NCBI GenBank assembly: GCA_022496805.1
Contig: CM040106.1
Location: 3,720,001 to 3,784,000, forward strand
Reading direction: 5' to 3'
Source: Pohlia nutans
Lineage: Eukaryota; Streptophyta; Bryopsida; Bryales; Mniaceae
Length of the DNA stretch: 64,000 bases
Shown in pieces: positions 12,087-21,759 of this stretch; the first letter of the stretch is position 1, and each line of letters begins with the position of its first letter. The notes under the pieces were generated by a model. It had not been told where the DNA came from. It did not search any database and saw only the letters and a list, made by a program, of their open reading frames with translations. Both the position numbers and the translations under genes were made by a program.

Positions 12087-12371
12087 GTACTGAACCTCTA
12101 CTGAGCTACTTGATTTTCCCAATTGGCACATGAATCGTTGTGTAAATGCTCCAATGTATTAAGGGTTCCGTTTCTTAAGTTATAACCTTGAGCAGATTAC
12201 TGATGGTGACCCACGGGTGCGAATACCTCATATGAAGAACGAAGGAGCGCCTTGGGAGATCAAACTTCATGTAGTACGTACGTTTTGCATCTTCTCTTGG
12301 ATTTCCAATGTGCATTTTTCCATTTTGTCCAGCATGCATTCAATATTTGTTTTTTGTAAGACCGCTCTTTT

Positions 12372-12496
12372 AGTAGATGCTAGCCTCAAAAAATAAATAT
12401 TAGCGTGGCTCAGATGTACATGAGGTGTACGTGAGAGGACCATTGCAAGTATAAAATCTACCCAAGAAATTTGACATAATTGTCTCTTCAATCTTA
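12372..12496. repeat. ~125 bp direct repeat, copy 1
   Basis: The segment beginning AGTAGATGCTAGCCTC recurs at 13063-13187 in the same orientation with only a few mismatches. The 566 bp between the copies contains MITE family C copy 1. This arrangement suggests a local duplication or two copies of an unnamed repeat. Confidence 0.8.
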
Positions 12497-12696
12497 TAAA
12501 ATCCACGCATGAATGAAAAGGTAATAAGTCAAGTAAAATAACTGGAAGCTCTTGTGCTGCATATTTCATTAAATTTTCTTAGAAGCTCTGCATAAACGAA
12601 TGCATACACATGGAAGCACAAAGGGTTTAAATTGGAAGATTTGTTACTTAACGTCACAGGAAGTTATTCAAAAATATGGCCTCATATATATTCAAG

Positions 12697-12951
12697 GCCA
12701 TATATAATTGTTATATTGTGACTTTTCACATTCTCATTTTTATTTTAGACTCAAACATAAACTGTTTTAGATCTTTACTAGTATTATTTTTTAAATAGGA
12801 GTAACAACATCAACTTTTAGAATTTCATTACAAGGTCAGAATTTGAGCATTATTATTCTTTGGTTTCAATAACTATTTCAAAGATGAATTTTTGAATAAA
12901 TAGCATTTCGTCTAAAAATTTGCGAAAAGTCTCAATATAATGAATATGGCA
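12697..12951. mobile_element. MITE family C copy 1
   Basis: The left end GCCATATATAATTG followed by TTATATTGTGACTTTTC mirrors the right end GAAAAGTCTCAATATAATG followed by AATATGGC. A related copy with the same ends and interior words (AACATCAACTTTTAGAATTT) is at 42752-42983. The target duplication is not clear. Confidence 0.65.
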
Positions 12952-13062
12952 TTCTTTGTGTAACATTTTTTAACAATCTTCTTTAAAATGACATTGAATT
13001 ATGAAGAGTGAAAAAAATCTAATGCTTGCTTAATCCTTAAACGTACCAATCCTTTGAATAGA

Positions 13063-13187
13063 AGTAGATGCTAGCCTCAAAAAATAAATATTAGCGTGGC
13101 TCAGATGTACATGAGGTGTACGTGAGAGGACCATTGCAAGTATAAAATCTATCCAAGAAATTTGACATACTTGTCTCTCCAATATTA
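13063..13187. repeat. ~125 bp direct repeat, copy 2
   Basis: This is the second copy of the segment at 12372-12496, with differences such as CTATCCAAG for CTACCCAAG. Confidence 0.8.
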
Positions 13188-13667
13188 TCAACAGCTTCCC
13201 ATCACGAGAGATTTATCGTAAGTGGTAGAGAATTTAATAAGCTTTGAAAAGTGGATGGGATGAAAGTCATCCGAGGTTTTATGAGAAAGTTGCAAAGATT
13301 TGAACCCGTTTGTGATCCAATTTCTGGACAATCAAACGTTTACAGGTTTACATTTTAAGGCATATTAACGAATGTCAGGTTGTACTGTGTAGTACACGGT
13401 GTTCAAATAACAAGAAAGAGCTGAAGGTTTCGTACACGGTTCGCTAGCTAATTCCGGTAAGTTTCCTGGCTGTTCACTTACAGGACTTAGAATTAAGCAA
13501 CTGGCGGCCTTGAATGCACAATTTCTAAAGTAGATGTTGCTGTGATGCACGACGTGGTGTTGAATGTGTGCTGGAATCATAATTTTATTACCGGTTAGGG
13601 AGTCGAAATTTCCTTGCAGTAAACGGCTCGAGGCAGAATAGTTTAACTGTGTCCCTTCACATATATA

Positions 13668-15302
13668 CAGTGTCTTGCAAAAGTGAGTCAGAACCTTGGA
13701 AAGAGAACCTTGGAATGCATTTTTCTACCAACTCATTAAATGAAATCATGGTTTTCAAGATAGAGGAGATACATCATGGAGTTCATGAACTATTAATAAA
13801 GTTTACATTGACACATACATGGGATATAATTAGAGAAAATTGTCCTAATATAAACACATGCCATGACTCAGTTTTGCATGCCATTGAGAACTCATGAGTC
13901 AAGACATGTGTTTTGCATGCCAAAAATGTATTGAAAACTCATGAGCCCAAATTGGCTTGGGTATATTGAACTCCAATGTTGCACTACTGATTCAGAGCTT
14001 CATACACATCTTGAGTGGATTTTAATTACACACCATGGTGTACTTAGAGGAGCTTTCTGCAAGTGCTTGTACAGATCTTGATAATTCCATTCTGGTGAAG
14101 TTGCAAGCTAGTAGGTCCACTAGGGATGTAGGAAATGAATTGCAGGTGTCTCAAAGTCATGTTGCAAGACTGAGAAGGAAGAGATTGTCTGATATTCCTA
14201 CTAGTAGTAGTGGTAGACCACAAGCATTGACAAATACACAGAAGAGAGCATGCATTAGAGTTGTTACGTCAAGAGGGTTTGAAACAACAACACAGGCTAC
14301 CAAGTATGTACGTGAGGAATGTCAAGTTACTGTAAGTGTTGATACGGTGAGAAGGGTCTTACGTGCAGCGGGGTTGAAATCAAAGGTGAAGCAGAAGAAA
14401 CCAAAATTGAACGAGAGGCACATCAAGGATCGACTTGAATTTGCTAGGCGGCATGAGCATTGGACCATTGATGATTGGAAGCACGTCATCTTCTCTGACG
14501 AGACAAAGGTAAATTGATTTTGCTCAGATGGTCGCAGTTGGTGTTGGATTCGCGATGAACAGTCTTGTGATTTAAGACAAGTGAAACAGACTGTAAAGTT
14601 TGGTGGTGGTTCAATCATGTTGTGGGATTGTATGACATTCCAAGGCTCAGGCATGTTTTGTAGAATTGAAGGAAGAATGGATCAACATCAGTACAAAGAA
14701 ATCTTACAAAGAGATTTGATGTACACCGTGATGGCATATGATCTTGATCCTTCAAAATTGATTTTTCAGCATGACAATGATCCCAAACATACAGCAAAAA
14801 GTGTTAGCCAATGGCTAAAATTACAAAAGTTTGATGTTCTTAAGTGGCCTGCACAATCTCCTGACCTAAATCCAATTGAGCATCTTTGGGCAGGGCTAAA
14901 ACGTCGACTTAACCAATATGAAAGTGCTCCAAAGGGAATTTTAGAATTGTGGGAACGTATTGAAGAGTGTTGGGCTTCTATAGAATTAGAAGAGTGTAAG
15001 AAGTTGTATGAAAGTATGCCACGGCGAATCCAAGCTCTTTTAGCTGCCAAAGGCAAGTGGACAAAATATTAGATTGTTTCTTTGATTGAGGATGCAAAAC
15101 TGAGTCATGAGACACAGTTTCCTTTTGATGTAATTTTCTTGTACATATTAATGTAAGAAGGATTTTCTTTTGCATCAAATTCTAGCTCACTAAAAGTACT
15201 ATCATATACAAGTTGTAATTTGTGCAAATCTATCACCAATTTTCCTACATTAGTAACTGTATTCTGATTTACAAGAACTTGACTCAGTTTTGCTAGACAC
15301 TG
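13668..15302 (+). mobile_element. Tc1/mariner element, near-complete, 1635 bp
   Basis: The left end CAGTGTCTTGCAAAAGTGAG and the complement of the right end, CAGTGTCTAGCAAAACTGAG, match at all but two positions over 20. Both ends abut TA (13666-13667 and 15303-15304), the Tc1/mariner target duplication. A second, inner inverted pair of the same motif lies at about 13863-13881 (TGACTCAGTTTTGCATGCC) and 15091-15108 (GATGCAAAACTGAGTCAT). The transposase gene fills most of the interior. The element lies between the SSADH exons and the PPK1 exons. Confidence 0.95.
14035..15072 (+). pseudogene. Tc1-type DD34E transposase with a single premature TGA
   Basis: The frame codes for 345 residues, a normal Tc1 transposase length, and is open except for one TGA at 14515-14517. 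The N-terminal half contains a paired-like helix-turn-helix DNA-binding region and a GRPQ motif similar to the GRPR hook (about residues 60-63). The catalytic triad is visible: Asp in VIFSDET just before the stop, Asp in FQHDNDPKH, and Glu in DLNPIEHLW, with exactly 34 residues between the last two. The WPAQSPDLNPIEHLW block is the family signature. The protein would cut and paste the element at TA sites. The lone stop lies at the position just before the conserved FCSDG segment. It could be a recent nonsense mutation, a sequencing error, or readthrough. Confidence 0.93.
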
Positions 15303-15682
15303 TATGCACACTGTTGAGAATGAAAGACACCGGCTGCATTTTTGGGTTAATAATGTTACCATGATGTCTCAATGTAATTGCTGAAGCTAGATAACTCAAC
15401 TTGAAAAGATTCGTCAAGGTACAATGTCTGCACACCGCTCACCGATTGATATTACCCTGCCTACACGATGTTTTCTAGTTGGAATATTCCGCTGTTCTTG
15501 TTTCACATATATTCCTTTGACGATTGATATTACCCTGTTCTTGTTTCACATATATTCCTTTGAGATAGGAATTTTTTTAAGTATAGTCTCTTATAGCATA
15601 CCCGCCAGTGACTGCTGTCCTAAAATTTCTTGCTAAAAAGCGAGCTCCCGACTTGGGATTGTATAGACTTAGAATCTGGCAC

Positions 15683-15915
15683 ACAATCTCATGCTTAAAC
15701 TCTTACACAAAAGGTTGTTGCACGTTGTACAGGAGGACGACGGACTCCGAACATATGTCCATTTGGGGACTGGAAATTATAATCCCCGCACAGCATCAGT
15801 ATACACAGACTTCGGTCTCCTCTGATGTGACATCTTTTCTACCACTAGAACTATCTAGTAAATAGGTCATATCATGACTCTCGGACGCATTTCCTGTGTG
15901 TAACATGAACTATTG
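15683..15915. repeat. 233 bp duplication covering a PPK1 exon, copy A
   Basis: The segment from ACAATCTCATGC to GAACTATTG is repeated at 17799-18031 with the same length and roughly 90% identity by eye. It covers one PPK1 exon plus intron on both sides. The copies diverge abruptly at both ends. Confidence 0.85.
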
Positions 15916-16010
15916 TATTCATCAATGGAATGTGCCTGTGCAGCTGCGACCCTGACCTTCGGATGGACGTTGCAGAACTCTTCAAGTACTTGACTAGTTA
16001 TCACAGACAA
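15733..16010 (+). pseudogene. ppk1: Polyphosphate kinase 1 exons, displaced copy A
   Basis: Two exon segments code for adjoining parts of PPK1. The first, 15733 to about 15822, contains [19 protein letters not shown], matching the conserved VHLGTGNYN block of the phosphorylated-histidine region. The second, 15944-16010, contains RMDVAELFKYLTSYHRQ, matching the helix that follows. The first exon lacks the donor seen in copy B and reads into TGA after GGTCTCCTC, so it is probably not spliced properly. The second exon has no counterpart in the copy B region, where a Stowaway-like MITE starts at exactly the place the duplication ends. The piece therefore looks like a displaced part of the gene at 17630-19006. 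Confidence 0.8.
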
Positions 16011-16074
16011 GTTAAGGTCCATATTAAACATATGAAAAACTCTTTAGAGGGACAGTTACTTATGGCATGCTCTC

Positions 16075-16796
16075 GCTAAATAGACGAGTGTAGTTTTCAG
16101 GCAACGCTTGAGGTCCCCAATTACACTCAGCCCTCTCTAATGACACACTGCGTATATCTATTCCCCTCGAGGCAGTGTATTTAGAGACGGTTGAGTGTAG
16201 CTCTGAAGTGCTCCCTCCGTTTCAAAACAGAGTTTCATCTCCAAAATTTCACTCTTCTGCTGGATGGCGGGAACTTGCTGCACAACTCTTGTTGAGATCA
16301 GATGATTGTGGAAGTATTTAATAGACGGGCAGGCATGGGTCATGTCACTCTTGGCCACTTTGGTATTGTCATTCTTGCTCACGCAGTTGCAATTGTTCAT
16401 GAATTTCGTGTTCTCCAAGCACCATGTTATGGGCGATTTTTTGTCAGCACGTGTTGTTCAGGCTGAGTTCCTTTCAATTTTTTTACTTTCTAGATGTTTG
16501 ATGAATGCTGCAAAGATTCAAAGTGTGCATCCGATTTATACTAGATGTTATTTGCCCTCAGGTTACAGAAATCACTCGTCTGGGGACTGCCACAAAGAAA
16601 GTGCAGAGGAAGTTAAAACGGGCGAAGGATACCGGCAGCATTGAGGAATCAAAGCTAGTAAGCTGAAGTGCACTTCTGGTGTCCAGTGTGTCAAAGCAGG
16701 ACTGTGCGATGGCCAATATGATAATTGGTGCACGTATTCTGAGTTCGTGACCAGGGTGGTAGTGGTCAAATGACTGTGGTTTCTATTGGCAAAGTG
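16075..16796. repeat. Segmental duplication block, copy 2
   Basis: This is the second copy of the block at 4164-4883, nearly identical. It lies inside the PPK1 neighbourhood, between the displaced exons and the main set. It carries the same exon-like segment at 16562-16658, reading KKVQRKLKRAKDTG. Confidence 0.85.
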
Positions 16797-17108
16797 GTGC
16801 ACTCAAGTATGATGTTGTCAGTTTTAAAATTTATAATGTGCGTCTCTGCCATGATTGAGCACTGTGCTAAAGATGAACTCAATAAATAGTCATGACTTGT
16901 AAGTTGTAGTGTCTGTTTATTACCATGTCTACCTTCACTTTCACTAGAAAACAAGCCTGCAGAAAGGTTGTTGAATTGTGAGGAATGATACTAATATTGC
17001 CATTTGTGAGGCTGTGGCCTGCCCATCCGTCTCGAGAACTTCCAGGAGGATGGATGGGTTGATTGAGGAGGGCAGTTAATACCAGTTCTGAAGTGCAAGG
17101 ACTCACTC

Positions 17109-17420
17109 GTGCACGAAATTCACGCTAGCCAGGTTGATTTTGATAGGTGTGAGGGTGAATCTTTAAGTACTAAATGTTTGAGCTGTATTACTGAAGAGTC
17201 GCATGCTTTTGCAGAGGGAACAGAGGAAAATGAATTTGAAGAAATCAAGGGCGAGATCATTGAACTTGATCAAGTCAGCGTTGGTCATGCTGTTGGGTTG
17301 CTTGAGTTGGCTCCTCGCACTAGCATACAAATTGTCACCGGAGGCCTGGGTTTCATCACTTCCGTCATATTATGCTATCTGGTACTTCCATGAGACCGAA
17401 GTGCTGGAATAGTTGTATCT
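17109..17420 (+). other. Open segment upstream of PPK1 exons, uncertain exon
   Basis: Two overlapping plus-strand frames stay open over 17203-17390. One reads an acidic peptide (EGTEENEFEEIKGEIIELDQ) after a possible TTTGCAG acceptor at 17209-17215. The other reads a basic stretch then a hydrophobic one (ALVMLLGCLSWLLALAYKL). Neither matches PPK1 in my reading. It could be a lineage-specific exon or chance. Confidence 0.3.
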
Positions 17421-17798
17421 TCGTGTGAGGAAGCAAGAGCATGTGAGTGATTGATTCTGCTCTTTAATTGATTTATTCGTTTCTTGATAGAAAATTATAG
17501 CGAGTGCATTAGTTGCTCGGCGATGTCAGTATAGGACTTAATGTTGTTGAGTTCTGGACTTCTAGACTATGTTTTGTCTATGGAAACTTGTGTCTACACT
17601 TAATCCTCTCACTTTATAACTGCTTGCAGGATGCCGGTTGTAATGTTGCTTACGGGTTGGTGGGGCTCAAGACACATTGCAAATGTATCTTAATGATAGT
17701 ACGCCGGGTATATATGACTGCATATCTCTAAGCCTGCAATTCCTTATTCTCCATCAAATCAATCTGTGTAAAATGTATTCCCTTGTTCAATCTAGCAA

Positions 17799-18031
17799 AC
17801 AATCTCATGCTTAAACTCTTACACAAAAGGTTGTTGCACATTGTACAGGAGGACAATGGACTCCGAACATATGTCCATTTGGGGACTGGAAAAAATAATC
17901 GCCAGACAGCATCAGTTTACACAGACTTTGGTCTCCTCACGTATAACATCTTTTCTACCACTAGAACTATCTAGTAAATAGGTCATATCATGACTCTCGG
18001 ACGCATTTCCTGTGTGTAACATGAACTATTG
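17799..18031. repeat. 233 bp duplication covering a PPK1 exon, copy B
   Basis: This is the partner of 15683-15915. It keeps the GT donor (CTCACGTATAAC) that copy A has lost. Confidence 0.85.
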
Positions 18032-18282
18032 ACTCCATCCGTTTCAAAATAAGAGTCAATTTTTTTTGCCATGTTTCAATTTGACGTTTGCTTTACCAAA
18101 AAACAGTCGTCTCAATACTCAAAACTGGTCTATCTTTAACAGTAGTAACAAATTTATATGCCATTCTCATTGTCCGCCTTGTTTGAAGTGTCTGTGCTCA
18201 CGCTTGAAGTGTAAAACATGGGACAAAAGTTAGGAAAAGAAAATGCCAAAAAAGTGGACTCTTATTATGAAACGGAGGGAGT
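18032..18282. mobile_element. Stowaway-like MITE
   Basis: The ends are ACTCCATCCGTTTCAAAATA and, on the complement, ACTCCCTCCGTTTCATAATA, the well-known Stowaway terminal motif of Tc1/mariner-related MITEs. The length is 251 bp with no coding capacity. The usual TA duplication is not visible immediately next to the ends. It starts exactly where the similarity between the PPK1 exon duplications stops. Confidence 0.8.
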
Positions 18283-19309
18283 ACACTAAAGGAGAGGACG
18301 TGAGCAGGAGCTGACAAGATGAAGCGTTATGTGCACCTTGCCTTCTGGGCGCATGTTTTTGTCCTCAAGCTGAAATTATTTTGGTTTGCATTGCAGGTAG
18401 CAAATCGCAAGTTGTCAGTTGCACGAGGAACGATGCGCAATGAGTTCATTAATGTGATAGACAGGTATTTATTTATCTTGGTATATCTGCATAGAATAGT
18501 AGAAGGAACTGTCAATCTTTCAGGTTGCCATAAAAGCCTTCAGCTAGTGGAAATACTACAATTAGCTTTAACATGATCTGATATTTTCATGTGTTTACTG
18601 TGCATGATATGAATTTGTGATAGGGAGATTGCTAACACTCAAGGAGGAAAGCCTGCAAGCATCATCTTCAAATGTAACGGGCTTGATGACCAGGTATGGT
18701 TTGTGCTCATAGAGTTAACATGAATCTTATTTTTTACTTTTGTGTCATTTCATGGGTTTATCTAGAGTAGTAACTGCCATGCAAACAAGATAAATGAAGT
18801 AAAAGTATAATTGTATTGTGTGGGCCATGAGCAACTAACATGGTGAGGAAATAGGAATCTGGACTTACAAAAAGGCTTACAAAAAGGCTTACTGGTTGGG
18901 TTCGATAGGTGGTGACAAAGTTATATGGAGCCTCTAAAGCAGGTGTCAAAATTGATTGGATTTTTCGCGGCGTGTGTCTCATTTGCACTGGAATACCTAA
19001 TATCAGGTATCTTATTACATCCACCTCTATTATCGACCCAATGATCAGCAGAATGTGAAGTCTGTTGCTAGGTTTTCATTTATTAAATCCAACTTATGGG
19101 GAGTGGAGAAACAAATATGTAGCATAAGGAATGCACTAGCATAATACTCTATGGAGCCAAGCTCATCTATCATACATTGATTTGCAAATCAGGCTTTTAT
19201 CGAGGTATGCCCTAGGACTTCTTTATTCTCACCTAGTTGTGTACAACATCAAGTCATCCTCTAATTATTGCACTCATAAGTTGATTAAGCATTGAATGCT
19301 TCTATTTAA

Positions 19310-19875
19310 CCCCTAAACGTCCTCACCTATGTCCAGTTTAAGCAGTTTTGCAAAGATGCATTATAAAATGCAATTAATATGAATATTTAGAACATCATGT
19401 ATGAATAAAAGTTATACATTTTTTATTTTAAATTCTATCTATACAGTTAGATCTATGATTGCTAGATCACTAATCTTTTTCTATAAAATTTGAAACATAA
19501 AATAAAAAATAATTTTGTAATTCAATTACAAATAAGATAGACAAGATTTGGATGAAATTTGTTGTGATGGGTTATACTGTAGTACTTTAGGTGTAGTGAT
19601 TTTTGGAGATTTTTTGGATGCTTTATGTTAATAGTTTTTTTTCAAGAACACTTTTAGACTAAAATCTTCAAGATTTTGGGTGAAACATTGCAACAGAAAA
19701 TGAGTCATAATTTTTTCAAAAATTATTTCCTTTTCGATCGATTCACACATACATGAAGCTAACTTCCCATAAGAAATTCAGTAAAAAAATCACACCACAA
19801 AAAGTGCATGATGTTGAGAAAATACGGATGAAATTTGTATATCATGCAAAATATGCATGGTTGGGCAGTTAGGGG
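19310..19875. mobile_element. TTAA-flanked, piggyBac-like MITE (family D copy 2)
   Basis: It starts CCCCTAAACGTCC and ends GGGCAGTTAGGGG, with TTAA on both sides (19306-19309 and 19876-19879). The interior is AT-rich and non-coding. The ends are shared with copies at 1444, 47677, 55181 and 63839. Confidence 0.75.
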
Positions 19876-20170
19876 TTAAAGTAATGAAGAAACAGGGATT
19901 AATTCTTTTAGAATCTATAAGTATCTATATTGTTTGCTATGAGGTTTGGTTTTTACACGACTTTTCACTTGACTTCTATCCTTAGCATGTGTTATTGGCT
20001 AATGTAGGTTAGCAAAGAAATTTCACCTATTGCAATGACGATTATATTATCATTGGTGCTTGTCTTTTCAAACAGTATGGAATGTTGTGGTTGTAAGAAC
20101 GAACGTTGATGCAAAGTGATAAAGTTGGGAATGTGGTTATCTATAGATAATTCCTAAGTTGTGCACTACA

Positions 20171-20341
20171 AAATGTTGCGTGATTAATAGCAATGGTTGT
20201 GAATTCTACATTCTTATGTTGTTACCAACGGAATGTTATAGAGTTCTACGTGATTAATAGCAATGGTTGTAAATTCTACATTCTTATGTTGTTACCAACG
20301 GAATGTTATAGAGTTTTACGTGATTAATAGCAATGGTTGTG
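20171..20341. repeat. 70 bp tandem repeat, about 2.4 copies
   Basis: The word CGTGATTAATAGCAATGG recurs at 20179, 20249 and 20319, a 70 bp period, with nearly perfect identity between units. Confidence 0.9.
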
Positions 20342-20559
20342 ATACAAGATGGAAACTATTTTGTAGGATGTGGAAGTGGAGGTTCTACTTGCACACAATA
20401 ACTTGGCGAACTTGTAAATTGAAATGCAGTTTTTGCTGGATATAGGGACACGTTCTAGCTAGTTTCGACAAACAATAGACTTTGAAGAAGCAATTGTAGA
20501 TGATGGCATTACATGTTGAGATACATGATCTTAATGAATTGAAGTTTGATGTGATGGTA

Positions 20560-20745
20560 TTTGTGCCATTCAAAGTGTCTTTACATACTCGGTGTTTCTC
20601 ACGTGATTTGATGTACGTGATTGTGCCTTTGAAAGTGTATTTACGTACTTGATGTTTCTCACATGATTTGATGTACGTGATTGTGCCTTTGAAAGTGTAT
20701 TTACGTACTTGGTGTTCCTCAGTGATTTGATGTACGTGATTGTGA
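20560..20745. repeat. 60 bp tandem repeat, about three copies
   Basis: TTGTGCC...AAAGTGTATTTACGTACTTGRTG...GATTTGATGTACGTGA recurs with a 60 bp period (TTGTGCC at 20621 and 20681; a diverged first unit from ~20561). Confidence 0.9.
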
Positions 20746-21209
20746 GGTGGTAATACTGCAATAAAATTAATTTATGAACCTACCAATTAAAATATATGTT
20801 GCAACAAAAAATGATTGTGATGAAATGGCGTAATGTATGGTGAGTTCAACAACTTTCTTGAGAATTGAAATTTTTGATTTGATGCAAGTGGGTGATTGAA
20901 TTTGAAGTTCTATAAAAAAAAATGTTGGATTTGATTACCTCAATATCCAATTCAAAAGTGTACGTTATCCCAAAATACGTTGCAAGTGATTAATCGCAAA
21001 GAATTGGCATACGTACATATCCAATACGACAAACATTTTCGTTAAGTCTTGCAATATCAACGTAGTTAAATGAACAATTTCTTTGTTTTACAACAGAGTG
21101 TTCAAAAGCACCAAAAATTTACAATTATGAGGTTGATGCATTACTAAAATTGCACCAATCTTTTGGTGCAAAAATTGGTGGCAAAACGCCATGTTTTGTA
21201 CTAGTGACT

Positions 21210-21625
21210 TCATCGTCCGCGTTAAGAAAACTTGACATACGGCCTATCGATACATTTTGGTGGCTACCGACTACGCCACCAAGTGGATCGAGGCTAGAGC
21301 ACTTTGAGTCAAGACCGCCAAGGAAATAGCGTAGTTTCTATACGAGGCCATCTCCACTAAATTTGGATGCCCACTCCACCTAGTTAGCGACCAAGGTGGC
21401 CACTTCATCTATAGCGCGATCCACATCGTCACCGAGTAATTGTTACTTTGACATACGACCTCTATGACCTACTACCCGCAAGGCAACGGCCAGGCAGAGT
21501 CGACCAACAAGATCATAGTCCGGATGCTAGAGAACCTAGTCAACGAGAATCGGACCAACTAGGACCTACTGCTACATACAGTAAGAACCTACCGAGTCGT
21601 AGACAATAGCTTCCCCAACGATTTG
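21210..21625 (+). pseudogene. Ty3/gypsy integrase remnant (element copy 1)
   Basis: The plus strand codes for the integrase core: a stretch matching RYILVATDY(A/V)TKW(I/V)EARAL, then FGCPLHLVSDQGGHF, then TYYPQGNGQAESTNK. These cover the second and third acidic residues of the DDE core (Asp in LVSDQG and Glu in QAESTN). Several in-frame stops are present (for example near 21306, 21330, 21436 and 21558), so it is dead. Upstream protease, reverse transcriptase and RNase H are absent. It begins right at the CACTA-like right edge at 21206. Confidence 0.85.
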
Positions 21626-21759
21626 CCTAACCCACCCACTAGTAAATCAGACATTTTGTTGATGATAATTGAGAATGAAGATGAGCATTGCTAACACAAG
21701 TCCACCCCTGTAGCCCTAGCCAGAGTAGGTCAGTTCGATTGGTCGATGCAACTGGTGTA

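Larger units (their letters stand above)
17630..19006 (+). pseudogene. ppk1: Polyphosphate kinase 1, five consecutive exon segments (C-terminal half, partial)
   Basis: PPK1 makes inorganic polyphosphate from the gamma phosphate of ATP. Exons with AG/GT borders are 17630-17707 ([11 protein letters not shown], then MIVRR), 17849-17940 ([11 protein letters not shown], then [11 protein letters not shown]), 18397-18464 (VANRKLSVARGTMRNEF), 18624-18693 (EIANTQGGKPASIIFKCNGL) and 18909-19006 (VVTKLYGASKAGVKIDWIFR, then CTGIPNI). They follow the order of bacterial PPK1, including the KTHxK histidine motif of the phospholipase-D-like domain. The second exon has KNNR where the family has NYNP, and the exon for the AELFxYLT helix is missing from its place and lies at 15944 instead. 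The last exons (SIVGRFLEHSR region) and the N-terminal half are not in the window. The locus appears rearranged and probably non-functional, though the intact splice sites leave some doubt. Confidence 0.85.
20164..21206. mobile_element. Possible non-autonomous CACTA element with tandem repeats
   Basis: The left edge reads CACTACAAAATGTTGCG and the complement of the right edge reads CACTAGTACAAAACATGGCG, a plausible CACTA terminal pair. The right subterminal region has repeated GCACCAA/TTGGTGC words. Two tandem arrays sit inside, which is common for subterminal regions of CACTA elements. The 3 bp flanks (GTG and ACT) do not match, so the boundaries or the classification may be wrong. Confidence 0.4.

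Noticed and set aside
12196..12280. Plus-strand open segment (TDGDPRVRIPHMKNEGAPWE) as the next SSADH or PPK1 exon
   Set aside because: It does not match the expected next part of either enzyme, and the exon border on the right is unclear.
20171..20745. CRISPR-like array
   Set aside because: The repeats are contiguous 70 bp and 60 bp tandem units without unique spacers, in a eukaryotic context.
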